A stretch of 25,462 bases of DNA from DASQFD01 sp035633255 (GTDB taxonomy: Bacteria; Actinomycetota; Actinomycetes; Actinomycetales; Dermatophilaceae): the NCBI GenBank assembly GCA_035633255.1, contig DASQFD010000116.1, positions 1 to 25,462 of the forward strand, written 5' to 3'. This document shows positions 15,137 to 22,510 of this stretch, piece after piece. The position numbers were made by a program, and so were the translations under genes. The first letter of the stretch is position 1, and each line of letters opens with the position of its first letter. The notes under the pieces were generated by a model. That model was not told the origin of the DNA. It saw nothing but the letters and a program-made list of their open reading frames with translations, and searched no databases.

Positions 15137-16186
15137 ATGACCACGACGACAGGCGTCTTCCACACCACCTACCGGAGCGAGCTCGCGCTGCGCCGCACGA
15201 ACGCGGAGCGGCTCCGGCTGGTGCTCATCGGCGTCGTCGTGGTGGTGGCGCCGTTCGTCGTCAACCCCTACTGGCTGTCGGTGCTGGACCGGATCGCGAT
15301 CGCCGTGATCGGCGCGGTCGGGCTGAACATCCTCGTCGGCTTCACGGGTCTGATCAGCCTCGGCCAGGGGGGCTTCCTCGCGGTGGGCGCGTACACGACG
15401 GGCGTGCTGCTCGGGCGCTACGGGACGCCGCCGCTGCTCGCGATGCTCGTCGCCGTCGTCGTCACGGCGGCCGTCGGGACGCTCGCCGGTCTTCCGGCGC
15501 TCCGGCTCAAGGGGCTCTACCTCGCCATCGCCACCCTGGCCTCACAGGTGATCATCCTCTGGGTGGTGCGCAACTGGGAGTTCCTCACCGAGGGGGAGGG
15601 CTCGATCGTCGTCCCCCCGCTCACCATCGCGGGCTTCACCTTCGACAGCGACCGCAGGTGGTACTGGCTCCTGCTCTCGCTCGCCGTGCTCGCCGTGCTG
15701 GCGGGGACCAACCTGTTCCGGACCGGTCTCGGGCGGGCCCTCGTGGCCATCCGCGACCAGGACATCGCGGCCGAGGTCATCGGCGTCCCCGTCGGCCCCT
15801 ACAAGCTGCTCGCGTTCGCCATCTCCTCCGGGTTCGTGGGTCTGGCCGGGGCGCTGACCGCCAGCTACCGCGGCATCATCACCTGGGAGCGATTCACGCT
15901 CGACGTGTCGATCCTCTACCTCGCCATGATCATCATCGGCGGCCTCGGCAGCATCGCGGGCTCGGTCTACGGCGCGATCTTCATGATCGCCATCCCGGCC
16001 TACATCGACCAGGTCGGACCTCGCCTGCAGTCGACGTTCCCGACGATCGTCCAGCAGCTGCCGGCCATCCAGCTGGGCGTGTTCGGCGCCCTCATCGTGC
16101 TCTTCCTCATCTTCGAGCCACGGGGGCTGGCTCGACTGTGGCAACGGGTGAAGGACTACTTCCGCCTCTGGCCGTTCCGCTACTAG
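15137..16186 (+). CDS. livM: LivM-type ABC transporter permease
   Basis: Second permease of the importer, 349 residues, with about eight to ten membrane segments, the GLISLGQGGFLAVGAYT motif near residues 70-90 and the coupling loop GRALVAIRDQDIAAEVIGV. The short cytoplasmic C-terminus ends basic and aromatic. AGGAGG overlapping the livH TAG stop lies six bases before the ATG, so initiation is strong and coupled to the end of livH. Confidence 0.94.
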   Translation: MTTTTGVFHTTYRSELALRRTNAERLRLVLIGVVVVVAPFVVNPYWLSVLDRIAIAVIGAVGLNILVGFTGLISLGQGGFLAVGAYTTGVLLGRYGTPPLLAMLVAVVVTAAVGTLAGLPALRLKGLYLAIATLASQVIILWVVRNWEFLTEGEGSIVVPPLTIAGFTFDSDRRWYWLLLSLAVLAVLAGTNLFRTGLGRALVAIRDQDIAAEVIGVPVGPYKLLAFAISSGFVGLAGALTASYRGIITWERFTLDVSILYLAMIIIGGLGSIAGSVYGAIFMIAIPAYIDQVGPRLQSTFPTIVQQLPAIQLGVFGALIVLFLIFEPRGLARLWQRVKDYFRLWPFRY

Positions 16187-16221
16187 GCGGGGTGGCGTCT
16201 CGCCAACGAAAGGACGATCTC

Positions 16222-17391
16222 ATGCGCAGTTCTCTGATGGCAGGCATCCCGGCGGTGGCGCTCCTCCTTGCCGCCTGTGGCGGGGGCGACAGCGGCAGCG
16301 ACAGCGGCGGTGCGTCCGGCAGCGGCGCTGGCAAGGCCGTGGTGGTCGGGGCGATCTTCGACCTCAGCGGCGCCACCGCCGACGTGGGGACCCCCTACGG
16401 AGAGGGGGTCCGCGGCTACGTCGAGTGGCGCAACGCCAAGGGCGGCGTCGAGGGGCGCCCACTCGAGCTGAAGTGGCAGGACTACGCCTACGACGTCGCG
16501 AAGGCCGAGCAGCTGTACTCGCAGTTCGTCTCGGAGGGGGCCGTCGCCTTCCTCGGGTGGGGCACCGGTGACAGCGAGGCGCTGCGCACCCGGGTCGCCG
16601 CCGACAAGATCCCCTTCATGTCCGGCTCGTACTCCGAGAACCTCGCGGACGTCACCAAGGCGCCGTTCAACTTCGTCGTCGCGCCGACCTACTCCAACCA
16701 GATGGTGACCGCGCTGGACCAGGTGAAGAAGGACGGGGGCACCAGTGTCGCCGCGTTCCACAACGACAGCCCGTTCGGTGAGTCCCCCCTCAAGGCCGGC
16801 GAGGCGAAGGCGAAGGAGCTGGGGATGGGCTTCTCCAGCTTCGCGATGCCGAAGGCAGCGACCAGCTTCGACGCCCAGCTGAGCTCGGCGAAGGACGCGT
16901 CGGACATCGTCGTGCAGAACGTCGCCAGCCCGGCCGCGCTCCTCGCCAAGAACGTCAAGGCGCAGGGGCTCGACACGAAGATGAGCTGCCTGAACTGGTG
17001 CACCGACGAGCTGTACGTCGAGCTCGCCGGGCCGGCGGCCGAGGGCACCAAGGGCGTGGCGCCGTTCGCGCCGCCGAGCGTCGACGTCCCGGGCATGACG
17101 GACCCGCGCGACTTCCTGAAGTCCAAGAACGAGACGTTGGAGAAGAAGGGCGTCCACTACGTGCAGGGCTGGTACACCGCCGCCCTGATGGCCGCCGGCA
17201 TCGAGAAGGCGGTCAAGGATGGCGGTGACCCGACGGGCGAGCAGATCCGCAAGGCGCTCGAGGAGATGCCCCCGTTCGAGACCGGCGAGGTCACCCCGCC
17301 CATCGAGTTCAGCGCCGAGAACCACGAGGGGATGCAGCAGGCACCGCTGTACCAGGTGAGGAGCGGGCAGTGGGCCAAGCTCGCCCCGTGA
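16222..17391 (+). CDS. LivJ/LivK-type substrate-binding lipoprotein
   Basis: Periplasmic-binding-type protein of the Leu/Ile/Val receptor fold, 389 residues, anchored outside the membrane. The signal peptide ends in the lipobox LAAC (16-19), followed by a Gly/Ser linker (~20-36), then the mature domain beginning VVVGAIFDLSGATADVG, which has the usual start of this family. A long central stretch and WGTGDSEALRTRV line the cleft. Ligand identity cannot be assigned; relatives in such clusters bind amino acids, amides, aromatic acids or other carboxylates. AAAGGA eight bases before the ATG sets the start; in-frame sequence upstream lies inside livM and is not used. Confidence 0.93.
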   Translation: MRSSLMAGIPAVALLLAACGGGDSGSDSGGASGSGAGKAVVVGAIFDLSGATADVGTPYGEGVRGYVEWRNAKGGVEGRPLELKWQDYAYDVAKAEQLYSQFVSEGAVAFLGWGTGDSEALRTRVAADKIPFMSGSYSENLADVTKAPFNFVVAPTYSNQMVTALDQVKKDGGTSVAAFHNDSPFGESPLKAGEAKAKELGMGFSSFAMPKAATSFDAQLSSAKDASDIVVQNVASPAALLAKNVKAQGLDTKMSCLNWCTDELYVELAGPAAEGTKGVAPFAPPSVDVPGMTDPRDFLKSKNETLEKKGVHYVQGWYTAALMAAGIEKAVKDGGDPTGEQIRKALEEMPPFETGEVTPPIEFSAENHEGMQQAPLYQVRSGQWAKLAP

Positions 17392-17420
17392 GCCCGACGG
17401 CGGCGGGCCACGACGCCGCA

Positions 17421-17453
17421 CCCGCTGGCGCGCCGGAACGGCGCGCCAGCGGG
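17421..17453 (+). promoter_or_regulatory. Intercistronic 15-bp hairpin with GAA loop
   Basis: A perfect 15-bp inverted repeat (arms 17421-17435 and 17439-17453, CCCGCTGGCGCGCCG and its complement) around a three-base GAA loop. It lies between the binding-protein stop (17391) and the preferred livF start (17463). By analogy with known intercistronic hairpins after binding-protein genes it may protect upstream mRNA from 3' decay or partly stop transcription, giving more binding protein than ATPase. No T-run follows. Confidence 0.7.
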
Positions 17454-17462
17454 ATCGAGCGC

Positions 17463-18257
17463 GTGACACCCGTCCTGTCCCTGAACAACCTCGAGGTCAT
17501 CTACGAGCGCGTGATCCTCGTGCTGCGTGGGCTCTCGCTGCAGGTGCCGGAGGGTCGCATCGTGGCCCTGCTGGGTCCGAACGGCGCCGGGAAGTCCACC
17601 AGCCTCAAGGCGATCACCGGTCTGCTGCCCTCGGAGCACGGCGAGGTCACCGACGGCCAGGTCCTCTACCAGGGGGAGGACATCACCCGCCTGGACACCG
17701 CCGCCATCGTGCGCAGGGGCATCGCCCTCGTCATGGAGGGCCGCCGGGTCTTCGAGCACCTCACCGCCCGCGAGAACCTCCTCGCGGGCGGGCACACGGT
17801 CAAGGGCGGGTCGGAGGAGGACCTGGAGCGGGTCTACGCCCTCTTCCCCCGGCTCGCGGACCTGCGGGAGTCGCCGGCGGGCTACCTGTCCGGGGGCGAG
17901 CAGCAGATGCTCGCCATCGGCCGGGCGCTGATGACCAGGCCGAGGCTGATCATCCTCGACGAGCCGTCGCTGGGGCTCGCTCCACGGATCGTGGAGGAGA
18001 TCGTCGCCTCGGTCCAGCGGCTCAACGCCGAGCTCGGCACCACCGTGCTGCTCGTCGAGCAGAACGCCAGGCTGGCGCTCGACATCGCCCACCACGCCTA
18101 CGTGATGGAGCGCGGTCGCATCGTCCTGGACGGGCCGGCGGCCGAGCTCGCGCAGAACCTGGACGTCCGGGAGTTCTACCTCGGGATCGGCGAGGGTGGC
18201 ACCCGCAAGAGCTACCGGAACGTCAAGCACTACAAGCGTCGGAAGCGGTGGCTGTGA
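17463..18257 (+). CDS. livF: LivF-type ABC transporter ATP-binding protein
   Basis: Second ATPase of the importer. From the GTG at 17463 the protein has 264 residues: LNNLEVIYE opening, Walker A GPNGAGKS (38-45), signature LSGGEQQM, Walker B LIILDEP and the switch His-equivalent region LLVEQNARLAL. It is about 25 residues longer than ordinary LivF because of a strongly basic tail (RKSYRNVKHYKRRKRWL), a tail also known to me from LivF proteins that neighbour acyl-CoA ligases. An alternative GTG at 17388 overlaps the previous stop as GTGA, like other junctions here, and would add 25 low-complexity residues encoded across the hairpin. I prefer 17463 because family homology starts there, but no good ribosome binding site is seen for either. 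Confidence 0.9.
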   Translation: MTPVLSLNNLEVIYERVILVLRGLSLQVPEGRIVALLGPNGAGKSTSLKAITGLLPSEHGEVTDGQVLYQGEDITRLDTAAIVRRGIALVMEGRRVFEHLTARENLLAGGHTVKGGSEEDLERVYALFPRLADLRESPAGYLSGGEQQMLAIGRALMTRPRLIILDEPSLGLAPRIVEEIVASVQRLNAELGTTVLLVEQNARLALDIAHHAYVMERGRIVLDGPAAELAQNLDVREFYLGIGEGGTRKSYRNVKHYKRRKRWL

Positions 18258-19477
18258 CCGCCGCGCCGCCCCCGGTGCCGGCCGCCACGGCATACGTCGG
18301 CAGCTTCGACGACCGGGTGGCCGCCCTCCTCGCCACGGCCCCCGGCCGCGTGCCGGCCGTGGCCGACCGGTTGCGCGCCGCCGGGCCCGACGCGGGGGAC
18401 GCGCCGAGCCCGGCCGCGCTGCTCGACCGGGTGCCGGTCATGACCAAGGACGACCTCATCTCGCTCCAGGCGGCCCGCCCACCGTTCGGCGGCCTGGTGG
18501 CGGAGCAGGCACGCCTCCGCCGGGTCTTCCAGTCCCCGGGTCCGCTGTACGAGCCCGAGCTGGCGGGACCGGACCCGTGGGGATGGGCCCCGGCGCTGTC
18601 GGCGGCCGGGTTCACCGCGGGCGAGGTGGTGCTGAACTGCTTCGGGTACCACCTGACACCGGCCGGGCGGATGTTCGAGGCCGGCGCCCACGCTCTCGGC
18701 TGTGTCGTCGTGCCCGCCGGGGTGGGTGGCTCCGACCTCCAGGTCCGGGCCTGCGTCGACACCGGCGCGACCGGGTTTCTCGGGCTTCCCAGCTACCTCA
18801 AGGCCCTGCTGGAGCGCGCGGAGGCGGAGGGCGTCCGCCTGCCGCTGCGCCGCGCCTTCCTGACGGCCGAGCCGCTGCCACCCTCGCTGCGGGAGTGGCT
18901 GCAGGACCGGGTGCCGGTGGTGCGAGCGGGCTACGGGACCGCCGAGGCGGGCAACCTGGGCTACGAGTGCGACGAGGTGACCGGCCTGCACGTCCCGGAG
19001 GACAGGTACGTCCAGGTGTGCGACCTCCACGAGGGGCGGTCGCTGTGGTCCGGCGAGGAGGGTCAGGTCGTCGTGAGCCTGCTGTCGCCCGACCGTCCCC
19101 TCGTCCGGCTCGGCACCGGCGACCTGTCCGCGTTCCTGCCCGGTGAGTGCCCGTGCGGGCGGTGGACCCCGCGGTTGGCCGGCTGGCTGGGCCGGGTCGG
19201 CGAGGCGGTCAAGGTGCGGGGGATGTTCCTCCACCCGCGCCAGGCGAGGGCCGTGATGGCCGACCTCCCCGACGTGGCGGGCTACCGGTTCGTCGTCGAG
19301 CGAGCCGGCCACAAGGACCTCCTCCGCTGCGAGGTGGTGGCTCGGGCACCGGACCTGGACCTGGACCTGGTCCGTGCCCGGCTCCGCCGGGGCCTGCGCT
19401 TCGACGCCACGGTCGAGCGGGTGGACTCGGTGGACCCGACGGGTCCGGTGATCGTCGACAGCCGCACCTGGGAGTAG
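18254..19477 (+). CDS. Phenylacetate-CoA-ligase-like protein (AMP-binding, atypical)
   Basis: The 407-residue protein follows the PaaK family layout: VPVMTKDDL near 60-68, then the AMP-binding fold with GWAPALSAAGFTAGEVV, the substrate/nucleotide motif YGTAEAG (227-233), RLGTGD (285-290) and the CPCGR...GRVGEAVKVRGMFLHP hinge and C-terminal domain. Two expected parts differ: the phosphate-binding SSGTTG loop is replaced by QSPGPLYEPE (93-102), and the end (PVIVDSRTWE) lacks the Gly-Lys catalytic lysine region. It may be inactive in adenylation or use another chemistry. The GTG at 18254 overlaps the livF stop as GTGA; a GTG two codons earlier is possible. Last gene of the operon. Confidence 0.87.
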   Translation: MTAAPPPVPAATAYVGSFDDRVAALLATAPGRVPAVADRLRAAGPDAGDAPSPAALLDRVPVMTKDDLISLQAARPPFGGLVAEQARLRRVFQSPGPLYEPELAGPDPWGWAPALSAAGFTAGEVVLNCFGYHLTPAGRMFEAGAHALGCVVVPAGVGGSDLQVRACVDTGATGFLGLPSYLKALLERAEAEGVRLPLRRAFLTAEPLPPSLREWLQDRVPVVRAGYGTAEAGNLGYECDEVTGLHVPEDRYVQVCDLHEGRSLWSGEEGQVVVSLLSPDRPLVRLGTGDLSAFLPGECPCGRWTPRLAGWLGRVGEAVKVRGMFLHPRQARAVMADLPDVAGYRFVVERAGHKDLLRCEVVARAPDLDLDLVRARLRRGLRFDATVERVDSVDPTGPVIVDSRTWE

Positions 19478-19499
19478 CCGCGGGCGGCCTCTGCACCCG

Positions 19500-19526
19500 G
19501 ACGCCCCGGCGTCGCACCCTCGGTGC
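19500..19526. terminator. Two adjacent stem-loops after the liv operon
   Basis: GACGCC-CC-GGCGTC (19500-19513) is followed directly by GCACC-CTC-GGTGC (19514-19526), in the 97-bp gap between the convergent liv operon and the serine-hydrolase lipoprotein gene. A two-way terminator is likely, though stems are short and no T-run is present. Confidence 0.5.
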
Positions 19527-19574
19527 CCCGCGTCGATCCGCTCGGCCCCGCACTGCCCTGACCCGCCCCGCGCC

Positions 19575-20546
19575 TCACCACCTCAGGTGCGTGCGGGTCA
19601 GCTCGGCGACCTCCTCGACGGTCGCGATGCCGGACGCCTGCGACCGGTGACCGTGGGAGAGGACGGCGATGGAGACGTCGACCTCCTTCCCGGTGACCCG
19701 GCCGACGCTGTTGACGATCCAGCGGTGACCCTCGGTCGACCGGGGCAGCCAGCCGTTCTTGAGCGCCACCTTCTCTCCGGAGCGGGCCGCGGCCGAGACC
19801 CCCCACCGCTGCCCGGGGACCACCGCGCGCATCAGCCCGGTGGCGTACGTCCGGCTCGCCGGCGACAGGGGCCCCCGGCCGTCGCGCAGCTCGGACACCA
19901 GGCGCGCCTGGTCCAGCGCCGTGGTGCGGGTCAGCCCCCACGACGACGCCGGGGTGGTGTGGGTCAGGCCGAGCCGCTCGTTGGCCCTCCTCAGGCCGGC
20001 CGACCGGCCCACCTTGCGGTAGAGCGCCGACGTGGCGGCGTTGTCGCTGGCGGTGATCATCCGACGAGCGAGGCCGCGCTCGGCGGAGGTCAGGGGGCGG
20101 TCCTGGTTCTGCGCCTGGAGCAGCAGCGCGGCGAGGACGTCGACCTTGACCACGCTGGCCGTCTCGAAGCGGGTCCGCCCGCGGTAGGAGTACACCGCTC
20201 CACTGCGGTTGTCCCGCACGGCCACGGCGAAGTCCGGTCGGTCCTCCGCGAGCTCCGCCAGGGCTGCGGTCAGCGCGGGGCTGCCCTTCCTCCAGCGCGC
20301 CGCCGCGGCCGCGGAGTCCGTCGACGAGGAGGTCTTCGGCCTCGCCGCCGACGAGGACGGGCTCGGACCGGCCGGCCGGGCCGACGCCGCACCGGTGGCC
20401 CCTCCGCCGGTGCCCCCTCCCGCGGCCGCGTCCCCGCCGTCGCTGCAGCCGGCGAGGACGAGCAGCAGCGCGACGACGGCAGCGCCGCCGCGCAGACCGC
20501 CCGGGCACGACGCGCCCCGGCGGCGCCCCGCCCCGCTCCCGACCAT
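19575..20546 (-). CDS. Serine hydrolase lipoprotein of the class A beta-lactamase/PBP fold
   Basis: A 323-residue exported lipoprotein: basic N-terminus, hydrophobic core and lipobox LAGC (31-34), a Gly/Ala/Pro/Ser linker (~40-85), then a penicillin-recognising domain. Nucleophile motif Ser131-Val-Val-Lys134, Ser167-Asp-Asn169 (SDN) and Lys263-Asn-Gly265 in place of Lys-Thr-Gly are present. The omega-loop Glu-x-x-Leu-Asn that supplies the deacylating base of class A beta-lactamases is not seen; the corresponding stretch is THTTPASSWGLTRTTA. It may therefore be slow at or incapable of beta-lactam turnover, or be a carboxypeptidase-like protein. The ATG at 20546 has GGAGGA eight bases upstream; the frame stays open further upstream but that part is antisense to the divergent deacetylase gene. 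Confidence 0.87.
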   Translation of the reverse strand: MVGSGAGRRRGASCPGGLRGGAAVVALLLVLAGCSDGGDAAAGGGTGGGATGAASARPAGPSPSSSAARPKTSSSTDSAAAAARWRKGSPALTAALAELAEDRPDFAVAVRDNRSGAVYSYRGRTRFETASVVKVDVLAALLLQAQNQDRPLTSAERGLARRMITASDNAATSALYRKVGRSAGLRRANERLGLTHTTPASSWGLTRTTALDQARLVSELRDGRGPLSPASRTYATGLMRAVVPGQRWGVSAAARSGEKVALKNGWLPRSTEGHRWIVNSVGRVTGKEVDVSIAVLSHGHRSQASGIATVEEVAELTRTHLRW

Positions 20547-20606
20547 GCCCCCATCCTCCCCTGTCACGGGCCGGAGTTCATCGCGCCGTGCGGCGACTCC
20601 CCGGCA

Positions 20607-20612
20607 TACCCT
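20607..20612 (+). promoter_or_regulatory. Predicted -10 element of the PIG-L deacetylase gene (TACCCT)
   Basis: TACCCT lies seven bases before the GTG start at 20620, with no ribosome binding site, predicting a leaderless mRNA. It overlaps the CGGCATAC motif at 20602-20609. Confidence 0.5.
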
Positions 20613-20619
20613 GTCCTGC

Positions 20620-21336
20620 GTGCCGCAGCCTCGACCCGACAGCCAGGTCTCCCGTGCCCTCGTCGTGGCCGCCCACCCCGACGACGCGGACTTCGGCGCG
20701 GCCGGAACCCTCGCCCTCTGGGCCAAGGCGGGAGTCGAGGTCACGCTCCTCTGCCTCACCCACGGCGAGCAGGGCGGGCGCCCCGACGTGGACCCGGCCA
20801 CCCTCCCCGCGCTGCGCGAGGTCGAGCAGCGCACGGCCAGCGCGGAGCTGGGCGTCACCGACGTGCGCTTCCTCTCGGGTCACCGGGACGGATGGCTCGA
20901 GCCGACCCACGACCTGCAGCGCGAGATCGTGCGGGTGATCCGTCAGGTCCGCCCGGACCGGGTGCTCTGCCAGTCCCCCGAGCGGTGGTACGCACGGCTG
21001 CAGGCCTCGCACCCCGACCACCTCGCCGCCGGCGAGGCGACGCTGCGGGCGGTCTACCCCGCGGCGGAGAACCCGTTCGCCTTCCCCGAGCTCGACCTGC
21101 CGTTCTGGCACGTCGGCGAGGTGTGGCTCTTCGCCCACCCCACCCCCGACCACGCCGTCGACGTCACCGACACGTTCGACCGCAAGGTGGCCGCGCTGCG
21201 GGCACATGCCTCGCAGACGGGCCACCGTGACGATCTGGAGGAGTGGCTGCTCACCCGCGCCGAGGCGACCGCGCGCCGCTTCGACCTGCCGGGCGGGCGG
21301 CTCGCCGAGGCCTTCGCCGTCCTCCCGCTGAACTGA
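20620..21336 (+). CDS. PIG-L/LmbE family zinc deacetylase
   Basis: A 238-residue member of the family that contains GlcNAc-PI deacetylase, MshB and the mycothiol amidase Mca. The zinc motif AHPDD is at 18-22 and the second ligand motif HPDH at 131-134; LTHGEQGG (47-54) and FLSGHRDGW (84-92) are family-typical. Actinobacteria use such enzymes in mycothiol synthesis and detoxification, but this copy is shorter than typical MshB or Mca, so a specific substrate is not assigned. The GTG start is chosen from the AHPDD spacing and the -10 element seven bases upstream. Divergent from the lipoprotein gene. Confidence 0.92.
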   Translation: MPQPRPDSQVSRALVVAAHPDDADFGAAGTLALWAKAGVEVTLLCLTHGEQGGRPDVDPATLPALREVEQRTASAELGVTDVRFLSGHRDGWLEPTHDLQREIVRVIRQVRPDRVLCQSPERWYARLQASHPDHLAAGEATLRAVYPAAENPFAFPELDLPFWHVGEVWLFAHPTPDHAVDVTDTFDRKVAALRAHASQTGHRDDLEEWLLTRAEATARRFDLPGGRLAEAFAVLPLN

Positions 21337-21420
21337 CCCGAACGACCGACCGAATCAGAACGACGACCGACCCCGACCGACCGACCGACCGACCGACCCC
21401 GACCGACCCTGAACGACCAC
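21337..21420 (+). repeat. GACC microsatellite in the quinone oxidoreductase leader
   Basis: The 100-bp gap before the oxidoreductase gene is largely made of GACC/CGAC units. Six perfect GACC units lie at 21375-21398, with interrupted units on both sides (from ~21334 to 21420). The ribosome binding site GGAGGA at 21426-21431 follows. No promoter is obvious inside the repeat. Confidence 0.85.
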
Positions 21421-21436
21421 CCACCGGAGGACCCCT

Positions 21437-22429
21437 GTGACACTGCTACCCGACACGGCACCCGCGCTCGTCGTGACCGCGCACGGCGGCCCCGAGGTGC
21501 TCTCGGTGCGCGAGGAGGCGGTGTCCCTCCCGGGTCCCGGCGAGCTCCTCGTGCACGTCGCGGCGGCCGGGCTCAACTTCATCGACGTCTACCAGCGCGA
21601 GGGCGTCTACGAGGTGCCCGTGCCGTTCGTCGCCGGCAACGAGGGCGCCGGCGAGGTGGTCCGGGTGGGTGAGGGCGTCACCGAGGTGGTCGTCGGCGAC
21701 CGGGTCGCCTGGGCGATGGCGCTCGGCTCCTTCTCCCGGTATGCCGTGGTGCCGGCGGCGGCCGTCGTGCCGGTGCCCTCGGACCTGGACACCGGGCGCG
21801 CGGCGGCGGTCACGCTGCAGGGGATGACGGCGCACTTCCTCACCAGCAGCGCCTACCCGGTGCAGCGCGGCACGGTCGCGCTCGTCCACGCCGCGGCCGG
21901 CGGCGTCGGAGCGCTGCTCGTGCAGATGCTCAAGGCGGCGGGTGCCAGGGTCGTCGCGACCGCCGGCTCACCCGAGAAGTGCGAGACCGCTCGCGCCCGC
22001 GGCGCGGACGTGGCCCTGGACACCTCCTCGGTGTCGGACCTGGCGGCGGCGGTGCGCGAGGCGACGGGCGGCAGGGGTGTCGACGTCGCCTACGACGGGG
22101 TGGGGCAGGCGACCTTCGACGCCTCGCTCGCCTCGCTGCGACCCCGCGGGCTGCTCGTCCTCTTCGGCGCGGCGAGCGGCCAGGTGCCCCCCCTGGACCT
22201 GCAGCGCCTCAACCGCGGCGGATCCCTCTTCGTGACCCGCCCGACGCTGTCGGACTACATCGCGACCCCGGCGGAGCTGCGGGGCCGGGCGGAGGAGGTC
22301 TTCCTCGCGGTCGCCAACGGCTCGCTGCACGTCGAGGTCGCCGGACGGTACCCGCTCGAGGACGCCGGCACGGCATACGCGGCCCTGGAGGGGCGCCGCA
22401 CGCGGGGCAAGGTCCTCCTGGTGCCCTGA
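21437..22429 (+). CDS. Zinc-independent NAD(P)H:quinone oxidoreductase (MDR superfamily)
   Basis: A 330-residue medium-chain dehydrogenase/reductase of the quinone oxidoreductase type. The N-terminal GroES-like domain has GLNFIDVYQREGVY (45-58) and VAGNEGAGEV, and lacks the catalytic-zinc cysteines; the Rossmann domain has HAAAGGVG (151-158). Such enzymes reduce quinones or other alpha,beta-unsaturated carbonyls with NAD(P)H. GGAGGA lies six bases before the GTG start. It follows the PIG-L gene after a microsatellite and may share its transcript. Confidence 0.93.
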   Translation: MTLLPDTAPALVVTAHGGPEVLSVREEAVSLPGPGELLVHVAAAGLNFIDVYQREGVYEVPVPFVAGNEGAGEVVRVGEGVTEVVVGDRVAWAMALGSFSRYAVVPAAAVVPVPSDLDTGRAAAVTLQGMTAHFLTSSAYPVQRGTVALVHAAAGGVGALLVQMLKAAGARVVATAGSPEKCETARARGADVALDTSSVSDLAAAVREATGGRGVDVAYDGVGQATFDASLASLRPRGLLVLFGAASGQVPPLDLQRLNRGGSLFVTRPTLSDYIATPAELRGRAEEVFLAVANGSLHVEVAGRYPLEDAGTAYAALEGRRTRGKVLLVP

Positions 22430-22450
22430 GCCCGGTGCGGGTCTGTGCTC

Positions 22451-22510
22451 GGCGTTGCCGGTCAGTCCTGAGCGGTGCCGGTCAGTCCTGAGCGTTGCCG
22501 GTCAGTCCTC
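22451..22510. repeat. 20-bp tandem repeat, three copies, covering a stop codon
   Basis: Three 20-base units (22451-22470, 22471-22490, 22491-22510), each close to GCGTTGCCGGTCAGTCCTGA, differing at a few positions. The last unit contains the stop codon of the minus-strand membrane protein gene, so its 3' end has been duplicated downstream. The region lies between convergent genes. Confidence 0.9.

Noticed and set aside
21337..21420. Possible CRISPR-like repeat block
   Set aside because: Four-base units without spacers; a simple microsatellite, and no cas genes nearby.
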